Origin: a virus
Length of the DNA: 41,421 bases
IMG/VR virus record: IMGVR_UViG_3300009545_000038
Location: 1-41,421 of that record
Reading direction: 5' to 3' (one strand)
Under the pieces are notes generated by a model. The model was not told the origin of the DNA. It did not search any database and saw nothing but the letters and a program-made list of their open reading frames with translations. The first letter of the stretch is position 1. The number at the start of each line of letters is the position of its first letter. Both the position numbers and the translations under genes were made by a program. Positions 21,438-29,180 of this stretch are shown in pieces.

Positions 21438-22396
21438 GCAAGGAAAAGCAGACGGCAACTGATTGGGCGTTGGATGTTTCGGATGCGGAGCTGTCGAAGG
21501 CCAATCCGAACAATTTCGGCGGTGAGTTTCGCCGCGTCATGTACGGCGATCCGTACACCCTCGAAATTGCCGACGCACAGCAGGAAGCCAAGGAAGGGCA
21601 GAAGCCCCACGTGATGCTTGTCATCACGTGGAAGGTGGTGGGCGCGGGCTTCGACGCGGGCAAAGAGTACATCGGTGACAGCATCGTCGCGCGCTACGCC
21701 GGTTCGGCGCAGTCGCCCAAGCTGATGCAGGACAGCCGCGCGCGCCTCTTCGCCGCGCTGAAGCTGGGCGCAGGTCAGGTGAAGCGTTCGCAGCTTATTG
21801 GCAAGCGCGTGGACGCGGCGATCGTCTGGAACCTTGCTGCGCCGTACACCAACGTCGAGACGGGTAAGACGTCGCGAAGCGTGTTCGCGAACGTCACCGG
21901 TGAGCGCCCCGTGGGTGGCCAGTGCCCGCCCAGCCTCGACGCTGAGAAGATGAGCGCGAAGGCGGCGCAGTGGATCGCTGAGGAGTACGGCGAAGAGGCG
22001 GACGCGTCGTCGGACTCGGACACGCCCGCTTGGGAAAAGCCTGCCACTGCGGTGGGCAGCGAGGCGGATGAAGGCGCGGACAGCTCCGCTCCGTCGTGGC
22101 GCCCCGAGTCCGAGATCACCGATCCGGGTGTCTTCACCTATCGCGCCGTCGTCAAGTTGGGCGGTGAGCATGCGGAGGCCGCGCGTGATGGGCTGACGCA
22201 GTTGGGCTTCGACCCCGATGGCCCGATCGATGTGGCGCAGCTCAGCGGCGATATCGCTGAGCAGTACAAGGCGAAGTTTGCGCCGGCCAAGCCCGCGGGT
22301 CTTCCGGGGCTCCCCAGCCTGGGCGCGAGCAATGGCGCTGCGCCGGCGGCTGCCGCTCCTGCGCGGCGCACAGGCACCCGTCAGAAGTCGGCCTAA
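21434..22396 (+). CDS. Probable OB-fold single-stranded DNA-binding protein
   Basis: 320 aa. Residues 25-165 show the beta pattern of phage OB-fold/DUF669-like proteins: PYTLEIADAQQ, PHVMLVITWKVVGAG, a basic stretch and GKRVDAAIVWN. Residues 185-235 are acidic and Ser/Glu-rich; a second folded segment (TYRAVVKLGGEHAEAARDGL) precedes a Pro/Ala/Gly-rich C-terminus (LPGLPSLGAS). It directly follows the Sak4-like and coiled-coil genes and ends the first half of the operon. The SSB call rests on context and beta pattern. A 298-aa minus-strand frame over the same bases is antisense. Confidence 0.55.
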   Translation: MSKEKQTATDWALDVSDAELSKANPNNFGGEFRRVMYGDPYTLEIADAQQEAKEGQKPHVMLVITWKVVGAGFDAGKEYIGDSIVARYAGSAQSPKLMQDSRARLFAALKLGAGQVKRSQLIGKRVDAAIVWNLAAPYTNVETGKTSRSVFANVTGERPVGGQCPPSLDAEKMSAKAAQWIAEEYGEEADASSDSDTPAWEKPATAVGSEADEGADSSAPSWRPESEITDPGVFTYRAVVKLGGEHAEAARDGLTQLGFDPDGPIDVAQLSGDIAEQYKAKFAPAKPAGLPGLPSLGASNGAAPAAAAPARRTGTRQKSA

Positions 22397-22398
22397 GT

Positions 22399-22446
22399 CC
22401 TAGTCGGCGCGTCTGACTAGGCCATGCGAGAGTGGTGCCTCGCATG
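22399..22446 (+). other. Two tandem perfect hairpins after the SSB gene
   Basis: CCTAGTC (22399-22405)/GACTAGG (22415-22421) with 9-nt loop, then CATGCGAG (22423-22430)/CTCGCATG (22439-22446) with 8-nt loop. Only one base separates them. No T-run follows, so they look like RNA structure (mRNA stabiliser or processing site) rather than terminators. Confidence 0.5.
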
Positions 22447-22518
22447 AACAAAATCCGCGGTGGCTGAAATTGGTCGCTTGCAGTGCGCGACGACGGCCAC
22501 AGCTACCACGGTCGCCAT
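22447..22518 (+). other. Structured noncoding stretch before terminator
   Basis: No start-led gene found. GTCGC (22473-22477) can pair with GCGAC (22487-22491), which can equally pair with GTCGC at 22511-22515. This is a mutually exclusive arrangement directly ahead of the terminator at 22519, reminiscent of an attenuator. Function is inference. Confidence 0.3.
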
Positions 22519-22547
22519 GGGGGTAAGGCGTGAATCCCCCGTTTTTT
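22519..22547 (+). terminator. Candidate intrinsic terminator inside the early operon
   Basis: GGGGG (22519-22523) / CCCCC (22536-22540), 12-nt loop, then G and six T (22542-22547). It would separate the recombination genes from the tRNA and polymerase section unless antiterminated. Confidence 0.5.
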
Positions 22548-22548
22548 C

Positions 22549-22635
22549 GCGCGCATTGGCATGGATGCCAGCGGGCTTGTACATCCCGCACGGTCGTTGA
22601 CCGTTGGCGTGGTTCGAATCCACGGGCGCGCACCA
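22549..22635 (+). tRNA. tRNA-Tyr(GTA), long variable arm, encoded CCA
   Basis: Acceptor GCGCGC (22549-22554) pairs with GCGCGC (22626-22631), followed by discriminator A and encoded CCA. T arm CGTGG-TTCGAAT-CCACG. Anticodon arm GCGGG/CCCGC with TTGTACA in the loop (GTA after T33). Long variable arm CGGTC-GTT-GACCG, as expected for bacterial tyrosine tRNA. The D arm is unusually short (GGC-ATGGAT-GCC), base 7 is mismatched and position 37 is C, so it is a divergent phage tRNA. Confidence 0.6.
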
Positions 22636-22727
22636 GCAGCGGCGGCTAGGGCCGGCGTGGTGGTGGGGCTCCTGCCCGTAATGGCGCTGTATCCACGTGG
22701 TGGCAGGTTCGAATCCTGCCCGCTGCG
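22636..22727 (+). tRNA. tRNA-like element, isotype not assigned
   Basis: Starts at the base after the first tRNA's CCA. Perfect 7-bp acceptor GCAGCGG (22636-22642)/CCGCTGC (22720-22726), T arm GCAGG-TTCGAAT-CCTGC and G73, but CTC instead of CCA follows. The interior is 92-nt class, with a mini D arm (GGC-TAGG-GCC); no 5-bp anticodon stem with T33 is convincing. CGTGG/CCACG could close an oversized loop. It may be a degenerate or structurally odd tRNA. Confidence 0.4.
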
Positions 22728-22731
22728 CTCA

Positions 22732-22962
22732 ATGCGCGATCGTAGGGCGTATTACTGTGAATGGCGACGCAAGAAACACGCGTATGACGTACCTCGTGCG
22801 CGTGGCGCGCACAAAGTGTATGGGCGGTTGTCCGCTGAGGATAAGCAAGGCGTTTTGGCGTTGCTGAGCGCTGGCGTTTCTCAGACGGCAATAGCTAAGG
22901 CATATGGCGTTGTGAAACAAACAATCAGCCGGGTAAGGTGCAAAAATGATCGTGGCGATTGA
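22732..22962 (+). CDS. Small helix-turn-helix protein
   Basis: 76 aa from ATG 22732, 5 nt after the tRNA-like element. N-terminus basic/aromatic (MRDRRAYYCEWRRKKHAYD). Residues 34-68 (LSAEDKQGVLALLSAGVSQT; IAKAYGVVKQTISRVR) form a clear resolvase/Sigma70-r4-type HTH. The stop overlaps thymidylate kinase by 17 nt. It could be a transcription regulator; possible targets are the ATCGATCGG promoters of the left arm. No ribosome site is seen, since the start abuts the tRNA-like structure. Confidence 0.65.
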   Translation: MRDRRAYYCEWRRKKHAYDVPRARGAHKVYGRLSAEDKQGVLALLSAGVSQTAIAKAYGVVKQTISRVRCKNDRGD

Positions 22963-23554
22963 AGGGATCGACGCATCGGGTAAGGCAACGCAAAGCAAGC
23001 TACTCGCTGACAAGCTCAGCGCAAAGCTGATTAGCTTCCCAAACTATTCCACGCCCTCGGGCGTTATGATTGGCAAGATGCTCCGTGAACAAATGTGGGT
23101 GTCTCCGTCGATGCATGATGCGCAGGTGTTGCAGGCGCTCATGACGGTGAACCGTTACGAAATGTGGAGTGTGATCGACTCGCTGCGCAAGCTGGGCAAA
23201 TCGATCGTGTTTGACCGATATTACGCGTCGTCGATCGTTTATGGCAAATACGACGGCGTGTCCGAGGATTGGATCAAGCTCATCAGCGATGGGCTCCCTC
23301 AGCCGGATCACCACGTGCTGATTGACGTCTCCGTGGATGAAGTTGCCAAGCGTCGGCCCGAGGCGCGCGACAAGTATGAGCGCGATCGGAGCGCCATGGT
23401 GCAGCGTCGGGAGCTGTATCTCAAACTTTTCAACCGGATGCGGCGGTTAAATTACAAGGGCGAAGATCCGAAGTTGGCCCCTTGGCATGTCGTCGACGGC
23501 CATGGTACTATTTCTGAGGTGCACGGACGCGTAATCAACGCGGTGGGAGCGTAA
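22946..23554 (+). CDS. tmk: Thymidylate kinase (dTMP to dTDP)
   Basis: 202 aa. P-loop EGIDASGKATQ (6-16; Tmk-type EGxDxxGK[ST], with Ala after Lys). FPNYSTPSG is the substrate loop, DRYYASSIVYG carries the DRY motif, and KYERD is the lid region. It supplies dTTP for phage DNA synthesis. It overlaps the HTH gene and is followed 2 nt later by a small membrane protein. Length fits the family (about 205 aa). Confidence 0.88.
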   Translation: MIVAIEGIDASGKATQSKLLADKLSAKLISFPNYSTPSGVMIGKMLREQMWVSPSMHDAQVLQALMTVNRYEMWSVIDSLRKLGKSIVFDRYYASSIVYGKYDGVSEDWIKLISDGLPQPDHHVLIDVSVDEVAKRRPEARDKYERDRSAMVQRRELYLKLFNRMRRLNYKGEDPKLAPWHVVDGHGTISEVHGRVINAVGA

Positions 23555-23556
23555 AA

Positions 23557-23691
23557 ATGAAACATCTTCGTGATATGTGGCAAGCAGCGTTGAATGAACC
23601 TTTCGGCGCTCTTCTCGTCGGACTTGCTATTGCCGCCATTTGCAGTGGCTTTGGCGGCTGCGTCGCTGAAATCGTCAAATCGGCGCGTTGA
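23557..23691 (+). CDS. 44-aa single-span membrane protein
   Basis: ATG 23557 just after the tmk stop, with GGGAGCG upstream. Product MKHLRDMWQAALNEPFGALL, then VGLAIAAICSGFGGCVAEIV. About 21 hydrophobic residues would form one transmembrane helix. Early phage membrane micro-proteins often inhibit host functions; no specific function can be read here. Confidence 0.5.
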   Translation: MKHLRDMWQAALNEPFGALLVGLAIAAICSGFGGCVAEIVKSAR

Positions 23692-23988
23692 TTGGCGTGG
23701 CACGATGCACTTTTGCGCGCTGAGATAGCGCGCGAATTTGAGGATCGCACCCACGTTTCACACGTTCGCCACGAGCATTTGATCGGGTGGGATCAGGGCA
23801 TAGCTCACCGGGGAGATCCGACGCATCGCGTGCGGGACAATTACGTTCGGCGGCCCCGCCGGGCGCGAAAGCAGCGTCGTCGCCGCACTCGGGGGCCGTG
23901 GCGTTGCTTGTGCCGTCGGTCTGTGCAGCTCCACTTCCCTTTCTATCACGTGAGGAAAAAGCGGAGCTATGTTCGCCGATCAACGTGA
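23692..23988 (+). CDS. 98-aa basic protein
   Basis: Opens at TTG 23692, directly after the previous TGA, and ends 20 nt inside the polymerase. N-terminus MAWHDALLRAEIAREFEDRT is helical; then GDPTHRVRDNYVRR and a strongly Arg-rich stretch. Arg-rich composition can also come from a GC-rich non-coding frame, so this call is tentative. No other frame on the plus strand fills the 277-nt gap. Confidence 0.4.
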   Translation: MAWHDALLRAEIAREFEDRTHVSHVRHEHLIGWDQGIAHRGDPTHRVRDNYVRRPRRARKQRRRRTRGPWRCLCRRSVQLHFPFYHVRKKRSYVRRST

Positions 23989-26900
23989 CAGTACGCGGCT
24001 CAAGTTGCAGCTCATCGCTGATGGTGCGGACTGCAAGCGTTGCCCGCTGAGCCGTCACGGGCAGCCGCACCGCCCCGTGCCCACGGAGCTGTTGAGTAAA
24101 CGGCCGCTCGTGGCGCTCGTGGGTGAAGCGCCTGGCAAACGTGAAACGCAGGTCGGGCGCCCCTTCATCGGCATCAGCGGCAAGATTCTTGACCAGGCGA
24201 TGCAGCGCGGTGGCGTGCAGCGCACCGACTTCGCCATTTTGAACGCCATCGCTTGCGGGCCCATCCCGTCGCAGGCGGACGGGATGAAGCAAGAGGCCAT
24301 GCTGGCGTGCCGCCCGCGCTTGTTGCGCGAGCTGGCGCGGCTACAGCCGAAGGTGATCCTAGCCGTCGGCGGGTACGCTCTCAAATCGTTGGGGGCTACG
24401 GCTGCGGGCGTCACGGCCGTGCGCGGCGCAACGCTCAAACTGAAGCCCGATGTGATAGCTTGTCTTGGGGTTGAAAGTGATCCTGTTACCTTCGCGCGTA
24501 GTACCGAAGATGAATGGCGGCAGGGCGCGAATGGAGGCAGTAAAGCGACGAAACCGACCTTTTCGCCTTTTCGGTCGGGGGAGCCCACGATCACGCCCCA
24601 TTTTCTGGCAACGCTGCATCCGGCGCACATCGCGCGCGGAGGCGATGGAGACGCCCCGGATGCGCCTGGGGGCGACTCGGGCCCCGCTGTAGATCTTCTG
24701 TTCTACTTTTTCATGTATGACGTGGTGAAATCCGTACGCCTCGCACGCGGCGAGATTCAGCCGTGGACGGACAGCCTTGATCTGTTCGCGTGGCGCGGGG
24801 GCCTCGTCAATCCAGTCTTTGACGACGATGACAACGTGGTGGGTTGGGAAGACGCGCCGCCCAACGCGATGGATGTGGCGATCGATCAGGTATACAGCGA
24901 GGCGAGCGAAGCCGGGGAGTTTGCCGTCGACGTCGAGACGGACAGCAAAGACGCTATGACTGCGAGCCTCACGGCCATCGCCTTCGCCACTACCCTGGGC
25001 GGCATGTCTGCGACGTGGGAGGCATGGCAGAGCAAACCGACGGCGAAGGCGCGAGCTGCGCAGTTGCTGGCTGATCGCAAAATCGCCGTCATCATCCAAA
25101 ATCGGATCTACGATACGATCGTTCTCCCACGTCATGGGATGCCCATCGGCGGCATCGTCCACGATACGCTGTTGCAGCATCACGCGGCGTTCCCTGGGTT
25201 GCCTCACAAGCTGCAAGCCATCGCAACGCAGTTTTTCGTCACGCGCCCCTGGAAAGACGAATTCCGTCGGACGGAGAAGGATGAAGGAAGTCTGATCCTC
25301 TACAACGGACGCGACACCGTTGCCACGGCGCGGGCTAAGCCCGTATTGGAGAAGATGATCGATGCGCATCGCACAGGTAAAGTCTATGAAGCTGATCGGC
25401 AGCAATTTTCTGTGGCTACTCATATGCGCCGCGTTGGGTATTTTGTGGATCGTGTCGAGCAAAAACGGCAGTCCGAGATCCAACACGCGCGCCTTGCCTA
25501 CATGCGCGATTCACTCATTACCGATTTCAAATCCATTGAGGAGCCATGGCGCAAGGCGTTGGCCCGTATCCTCGCGTCGACGGCGCGCAAGAAGGATCCC
25601 GAGTCTTACTTGGAACGCGTGGATCTCCGCTACCGCGAGATAGCCGAACGTGACAAGAAAGAGACTGACATCGGGCTATTCAAGCCGAAGGCGCACAAGG
25701 ATGTGCTAGCGCTCTTTGAGATTCTCAAAGTGCCGATCCTCGACTACACCAAAAAAGGCGCGCCCAAGACGGATAAAAAAGCGATGGAGGCAGCTGCGGG
25801 CCGCCACCCGCTGTTGCGCAAGATCATCCACCTTCGCGAAGCAAAGCACTTGCTGGCGACGTACATCGACGGGTTGCCGATCCTCGCGGATGGCCGCGTG
25901 CATCCTGATTGGAGCCCCAAGATCACCGGCCGATGGGGCGCAGGCAAGGCGCAGAATTGGCCGAAATTCGTGCAGGGTTGGCCCCCTGAAAAGGATGCAA
26001 ATGGAAACTTCAAGCGACGTCCGTCCGGTGAGCTTGTCACGCCGAAGGAAAATCCACGCCGCATTGTTACGGCGCCAACTGCCGATGAGATCTGCGCGCT
26101 TGGCGTTGCTGGCGTCGCTCCGAATGTGTATTTGCGAGCATTGCAGGGGCGCGGCCGGATGCTTGTCGGAGCGGATTTTTCGCAGTTGGAATTGCGGATC
26201 GCCGCTTTCCTCGCGCGCGATCCGTTCCTGCTTGGCATCTTCCGACGTGGTGAGGATCCTCATGCGGCGTTCGCCCGACGGGCGTTTCCGGCGGATTTTC
26301 CCAAACTAGAGACGCAATTCAAAGACCGCTGCAAGGCGTTGGGCCTCGAGATCAAGATCAAGGCGAATCTGACAAACCCTCAGGGTGAGAAATATGTGAC
26401 GGGGCTTGACGATGCGGACCGCAAGCAACTGGCCTCGTGGGCCGCGCAGTGGTCTCGCTTGCGAGACCTGACGAAGCGCGCGGAGTACTGCGGCATCTAC
26501 GGCGGCGAAGCTAAGACGGTCTATGACTCGATCGTCAAAGACTTCCCCGAGGTGAAGTTAGCTGATCTTGAAAAGCTAGTCGCCTCCGTCAACCGCGAAA
26601 TGGCCGGCGTAGTCGCATGGCGTAACCGTCAGGAAGAGAGCGCACATGCGCATCGCGAGATCCGCGAAAAGATCCTCGGGCGTGTGCGACTGTTCCCGCT
26701 GGGCAATTTCAATCCCAACGTGGTGTATAACTTTCCGATTCAAGCGATGGCTGCGTCTCTCCTCGCGCTGTCAATCTTTCGCTTCACTGCGTTGACGCAG
26801 CCGCAGTTGCTGGAAATCGATCGGCTGTATAGGTTTTCCTTGCTTGACGCCTCGTGGATAGCTAGGATGCGATCGGAAGGCTTCGACAAATGGCAGGCGC

Positions 26901-27082
26901 CAGTTGATTTGATCCTCAACGGCCATGACTCGCTGTTGGCTGAAAGTGACGAAGAGGACGCAGAAAAATGCACGGTGTTCATGGAAAAGTGCATGCATCA
27001 GGAATTGCACATGCCTGAATTGAACGAAGCCGTTGTGTTCATTGGGGAAGCGGCCAAGGGCCGCAGATGGAGCGACACATGA
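23969..27082 (+). CDS. UDG - 3'-5' exonuclease - family A DNA polymerase fusion
   Basis: 1037 aa; GCGGAGCT precedes ATG 23969. Residues 10-222: family-4-like uracil-DNA glycosylase with CKRCPL (22-27), GEAPGKRE (52-59), GRPFIGISG (63-71), LNAIACGP and HPAH (217-220). Residues 315-460: DnaQ-like exonuclease with VDVETD (Asp321, Glu323), NRIYD and YNGRD. Residues 480-1000: PolA with motif A DFSQLEL (736-742), motif B RDLTKRAEYCGIYG (832-845; Tyr840 at the Phe762 position of E. coli Pol I) and motif C HDS (986-988), where Ser replaces the usual Glu. It is the replicative polymerase; the glycosylase may detect uracil in template or be a DNA-binding relic. The 375-aa minus-strand frame inside it is antisense. 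Confidence 0.9.
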   Translation: MFADQRDSTRLKLQLIADGADCKRCPLSRHGQPHRPVPTELLSKRPLVALVGEAPGKRETQVGRPFIGISGKILDQAMQRGGVQRTDFAILNAIACGPIPSQADGMKQEAMLACRPRLLRELARLQPKVILAVGGYALKSLGATAAGVTAVRGATLKLKPDVIACLGVESDPVTFARSTEDEWRQGANGGSKATKPTFSPFRSGEPTITPHFLATLHPAHIARGGDGDAPDAPGGDSGPAVDLLFYFFMYDVVKSVRLARGEIQPWTDSLDLFAWRGGLVNPVFDDDDNVVGWEDAPPNAMDVAIDQVYSEASEAGEFAVDVETDSKDAMTASLTAIAFATTLGGMSATWEAWQSKPTAKARAAQLLADRKIAVIIQNRIYDTIVLPRHGMPIGGIVHDTLLQHHAAFPGLPHKLQAIATQFFVTRPWKDEFRRTEKDEGSLILYNGRDTVATARAKPVLEKMIDAHRTGKVYEADRQQFSVATHMRRVGYFVDRVEQKRQSEIQHARLAYMRDSLITDFKSIEEPWRKALARILASTARKKDPESYLERVDLRYREIAERDKKETDIGLFKPKAHKDVLALFEILKVPILDYTKKGAPKTDKKAMEAAAGRHPLLRKIIHLREAKHLLATYIDGLPILADGRVHPDWSPKITGRWGAGKAQNWPKFVQGWPPEKDANGNFKRRPSGELVTPKENPRRIVTAPTADEICALGVAGVAPNVYLRALQGRGRMLVGADFSQLELRIAAFLARDPFLLGIFRRGEDPHAAFARRAFPADFPKLETQFKDRCKALGLEIKIKANLTNPQGEKYVTGLDDADRKQLASWAAQWSRLRDLTKRAEYCGIYGGEAKTVYDSIVKDFPEVKLADLEKLVASVNREMAGVVAWRNRQEESAHAHREIREKILGRVRLFPLGNFNPNVVYNFPIQAMAASLLALSIFRFTALTQPQLLEIDRLYRFSLLDASWIARMRSEGFDKWQAPVDLILNGHDSLLAESDEEDAEKCTVFMEKCMHQELHMPELNEAVVFIGEAAKGRRWSDT

Positions 27083-27579
27083 ACCTGGACAACATTGTGG
27101 AAACGAAACTCACCCGTACCGAAGTGTTGGACATTTTGATCCATGAAATGTCTGACGATTTGCAGGCGGCTTTGCGGGGGCTTGAAGAATCAGTCAAGGC
27201 GCTGGAAACCTTCACGTGGGAGGAGGTTGCGCACCTGTTCACCCACGGCAACGTCAAGGAAGTGAGCGTCAATCGGTACTCGCGCAAGGAAGAGAAACTG
27301 CGGATCGAAGTCACGCTAGAGCTGCCCATGTCGTCGCCGAAGGTGGGCGCGGGCCTACGGCGCCATTTGGAAGAGCTGGCGGCGATGGAGAAAGATAAGG
27401 GCGACGCTCGCGCGCAGTTGCAGAGTATCTACGGGGAACGGGGCGCGCTCAAAGTCAAGCTGTTGCGGCAAATGCTGTCGCAGTCGGTGGACGGCCGGAA
27501 GCTGATCGAAATGCTCGACGGTATGAAGACGGCAGCCCGCAAGCAACTGGCGTTGCGCGCGAAAGGGGGCGAAGAGTAA
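27079..27579 (+). CDS. Helical protein downstream of polymerase, unknown
   Basis: 166 aa from ATG 27079 (GGAG 7 nt upstream, ATGA overlap with the polymerase stop); a start at 27067 is also open. Helical N-terminus (VETKLTRTEVLDILIHEMSD), a beta segment (VSVNRYSRKEEKLRIEVTLE) and Lys/Arg-rich C-terminal helices. Coupled to both neighbours (stop/start TAATG at 27579). Possible polymerase accessory; no family recognised. Confidence 0.6.
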   Translation: MNLDNIVETKLTRTEVLDILIHEMSDDLQAALRGLEESVKALETFTWEEVAHLFTHGNVKEVSVNRYSRKEEKLRIEVTLELPMSSPKVGAGLRRHLEELAAMEKDKGDARAQLQSIYGERGALKVKLLRQMLSQSVDGRKLIEMLDGMKTAARKQLALRAKGGEE

Positions 27580-28136
27580 TGGATGCGAATGAGTATCAGC
27601 GCCTCGCGCTACGCACGGAGAAGACGCCACATTTCGTGCGAGATCCCGCCGATGGTGACATGTTGGCGGCTGAGCGCATGGCGAAGCTGTTGCACGCACT
27701 ATTGGGCCTTTACTCTGAGGGCGGCGAGTTTGCCGATGCTCTCAAGAAACACCTTATTTACGGCGCGCCGCTCGATATTACCAACGTGATGGAAGAAATG
27801 GGTGATAAGCTGTGGTACATCGCGCTCGCGCTCCACGCGACGGGCTACACGATGGGCGAAGCCATGGAGCGCAACATTGCGAAGCTGCGCGCGCGCTACC
27901 CGGAAGGCTTCACGGAGGAAAAGGCGCTTGGGCGGGATCTCGATGCGGAGCGTGCCGCGTTGGCGACAGTGGCGCGGCCCGACGCGATCGCGCAAGAGCG
28001 CAAGCGGTGGGAGGCGTCGCGGCATCCCAACGCCATGACCGATTTGATGGAGCGCGCCGCGGTGGGCCTTTGCACGTGCCAAGTGCCCCGCTTCGTTGGC
28101 AACGGTCGCTGCGACTATTGCGGAAGGCGCCTGTGA
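27579..28136 (+). CDS. MazG-like nucleotide pyrophosphohydrolase with zinc knuckle tail
   Basis: 185 aa. MazG fold: LLGLYSEGGEFADALKKHL (Glu47, Glu50) and VMEEMGDKLWYIALAL (Glu73, Asp76), the E-x-x-E/E-x-x-D metal set, then NIAKLRARYPEGF. MazG enzymes hydrolyse NTPs; phage versions may clean aberrant nucleotides or alter alarmone levels. The C-terminus adds CTCQVP...CDYCGRR, a zinc knuckle not part of the core fold. Stop and next start overlap (TGATG). Confidence 0.8.
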   Translation: MDANEYQRLALRTEKTPHFVRDPADGDMLAAERMAKLLHALLGLYSEGGEFADALKKHLIYGAPLDITNVMEEMGDKLWYIALALHATGYTMGEAMERNIAKLRARYPEGFTEEKALGRDLDAERAALATVARPDAIAQERKRWEASRHPNAMTDLMERAAVGLCTCQVPRFVGNGRCDYCGRRL

Positions 28137-29146
28137 TGCTGCCGCCGCTCAAAGGATTGCCGCCGCTCAAACCGTCGTGCAAGGTGTGCGGCAAAGGCTC
28201 TACACGCCTCGTGCAGACGATGGTGGGTGTGTTTCACCTCTGCGATGCATGCGAGCCCCCCGACGTCGTGGCGCGCGGCCCGGTCACTCCGTTGCCGGGC
28301 TTGCCTCCTCTTCCGGGGCTCGCGAATGCGCCGCGCACTCTCGTGACGGGGCGTGCGTTACCGGCGACGCTGCCGCCGTTGCCTGCGCCGAAGGCCCCGA
28401 TCGTGTTCACGGGCGACGTTCGCACGCCTGTAGACGTGGCGATTTCGAGGTTCGATGCGCGGGTGCGAGCCGATGCCCAGCTCTACGCCGATTGCCCGCC
28501 CGCGCGGATCCTTGTGGCCGATCCACCGTGGCAGTTTGGCGACTCGACGCCCCACAAGGGAGCCGACGATCACTACAAAACGATGCGCATTGACGAGATC
28601 AAAGCGTTCCCACTGCCGCCCCTCGCTGATGACGCCGTGTTGCTCATGTGGCGCGTGGGCGGCGGTAGCGAGAAGGACGGGAGTCTGGGGGAGCAAGCCT
28701 ACGCGGTGATGCGCGCGTGGGGCTTCACGCCGAAGTCAGAAATGTGTTGGCAGAAGATCAATCCCTGCAAGGTGTGCGGCGGTAATGGCCACGTGCCATT
28801 GCCGCACCCGCCGCCGGGTATGGAAGAGGCGCTATCCGAGATCCGCGTCTGGTGCGACAATTGTAAGGGGCGTGGTTACAAAAACAGCCTTGGAATGGGG
28901 CGCTACGTGCGTGGGGCGCACGAGATTTGTCTCATCGGCACGCGAGGTAAGCCGCAATTCCCCGACGACAAAGGCGTGCATAGCGTCTTCCGGGCGCCTC
29001 GCGGAGCGCATTCCGCCAAACCGGATCTTTTCTACGATATCGTTGAACAGCTCTATGAAACCGGCCCCTACGTCGAATTGTTCGCACGTCGCCGCCGGGA
29101 GGGCTGGCACTGCTTTGGCGATGAGCTGCCACCACAGGAAGCTTGA
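28136..29146 (+). CDS. MT-A70 adenine methyltransferase with zinc modules
   Basis: 336 aa from ATG 28136. N-terminal zinc ribbon (CKVCGKG 15-21, CDAC 36-39) and a Pro/Leu-rich linker (45-90). The MT-A70 core begins VADPPWQF (128-135; DPPW catalytic motif), with DDAVLLMWRV. CxxCxGxG at 211-218 and 240-247 (CKVCGGNG, CDNCKGRG) form a DnaJ-type zinc hairpin inserted before the conserved RGAHEICLIGTRG (259-271). It probably makes N6-methyladenine in phage DNA to evade restriction. Longer openings upstream run through MazG and are shadows. Confidence 0.85.
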   Translation: MLPPLKGLPPLKPSCKVCGKGSTRLVQTMVGVFHLCDACEPPDVVARGPVTPLPGLPPLPGLANAPRTLVTGRALPATLPPLPAPKAPIVFTGDVRTPVDVAISRFDARVRADAQLYADCPPARILVADPPWQFGDSTPHKGADDHYKTMRIDEIKAFPLPPLADDAVLLMWRVGGGSEKDGSLGEQAYAVMRAWGFTPKSEMCWQKINPCKVCGGNGHVPLPHPPPGMEEALSEIRVWCDNCKGRGYKNSLGMGRYVRGAHEICLIGTRGKPQFPDDKGVHSVFRAPRGAHSAKPDLFYDIVEQLYETGPYVELFARRRREGWHCFGDELPPQEA

Positions 29147-29171
29147 CAAAATAGATCCCGCCGTTTAGTTT
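29143..29171 (+). promoter_or_regulatory. Internal sigma70-like promoter
   Basis: TTGACA (29143-29148), 17-nt spacer, TAGTTT (29166-29171). ATG 29181 is only 9 nt beyond the -10, so the transcript would be essentially leaderless. The -35 overlaps the methyltransferase stop. The -10 equals that of the promoter at 9976. The spacer lacks the full ATCGATCGG element. Confidence 0.65.
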
Positions 29172-29180
29172 CATTTCACC

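Noticed and set aside
21275-22171. 298-aa minus-strand frame opposite the SSB-like gene
   Set aside because: Arg/His/Leu-rich shadow composition; the plus frame is coupled to its neighbours by overlapping codons.
22636-22727. Second tRNA-like element as a UGA suppressor or selenocysteine tRNA for the interrupted gene at 15800
   Set aside because: The element contains no TCA anticodon triplet, and no SECIS-like hairpin or Sec machinery was seen.
24359-25486. 375-aa minus-strand frame inside the polymerase
   Set aside because: Fully antisense to glycosylase and exonuclease motifs; no ribosome site or recognisable motif.
27812-28135. Long N-terminal extension of the methyltransferase
   Set aside because: Runs through MazG in another frame; the TGATG-coupled ATG 28136 is the natural start.
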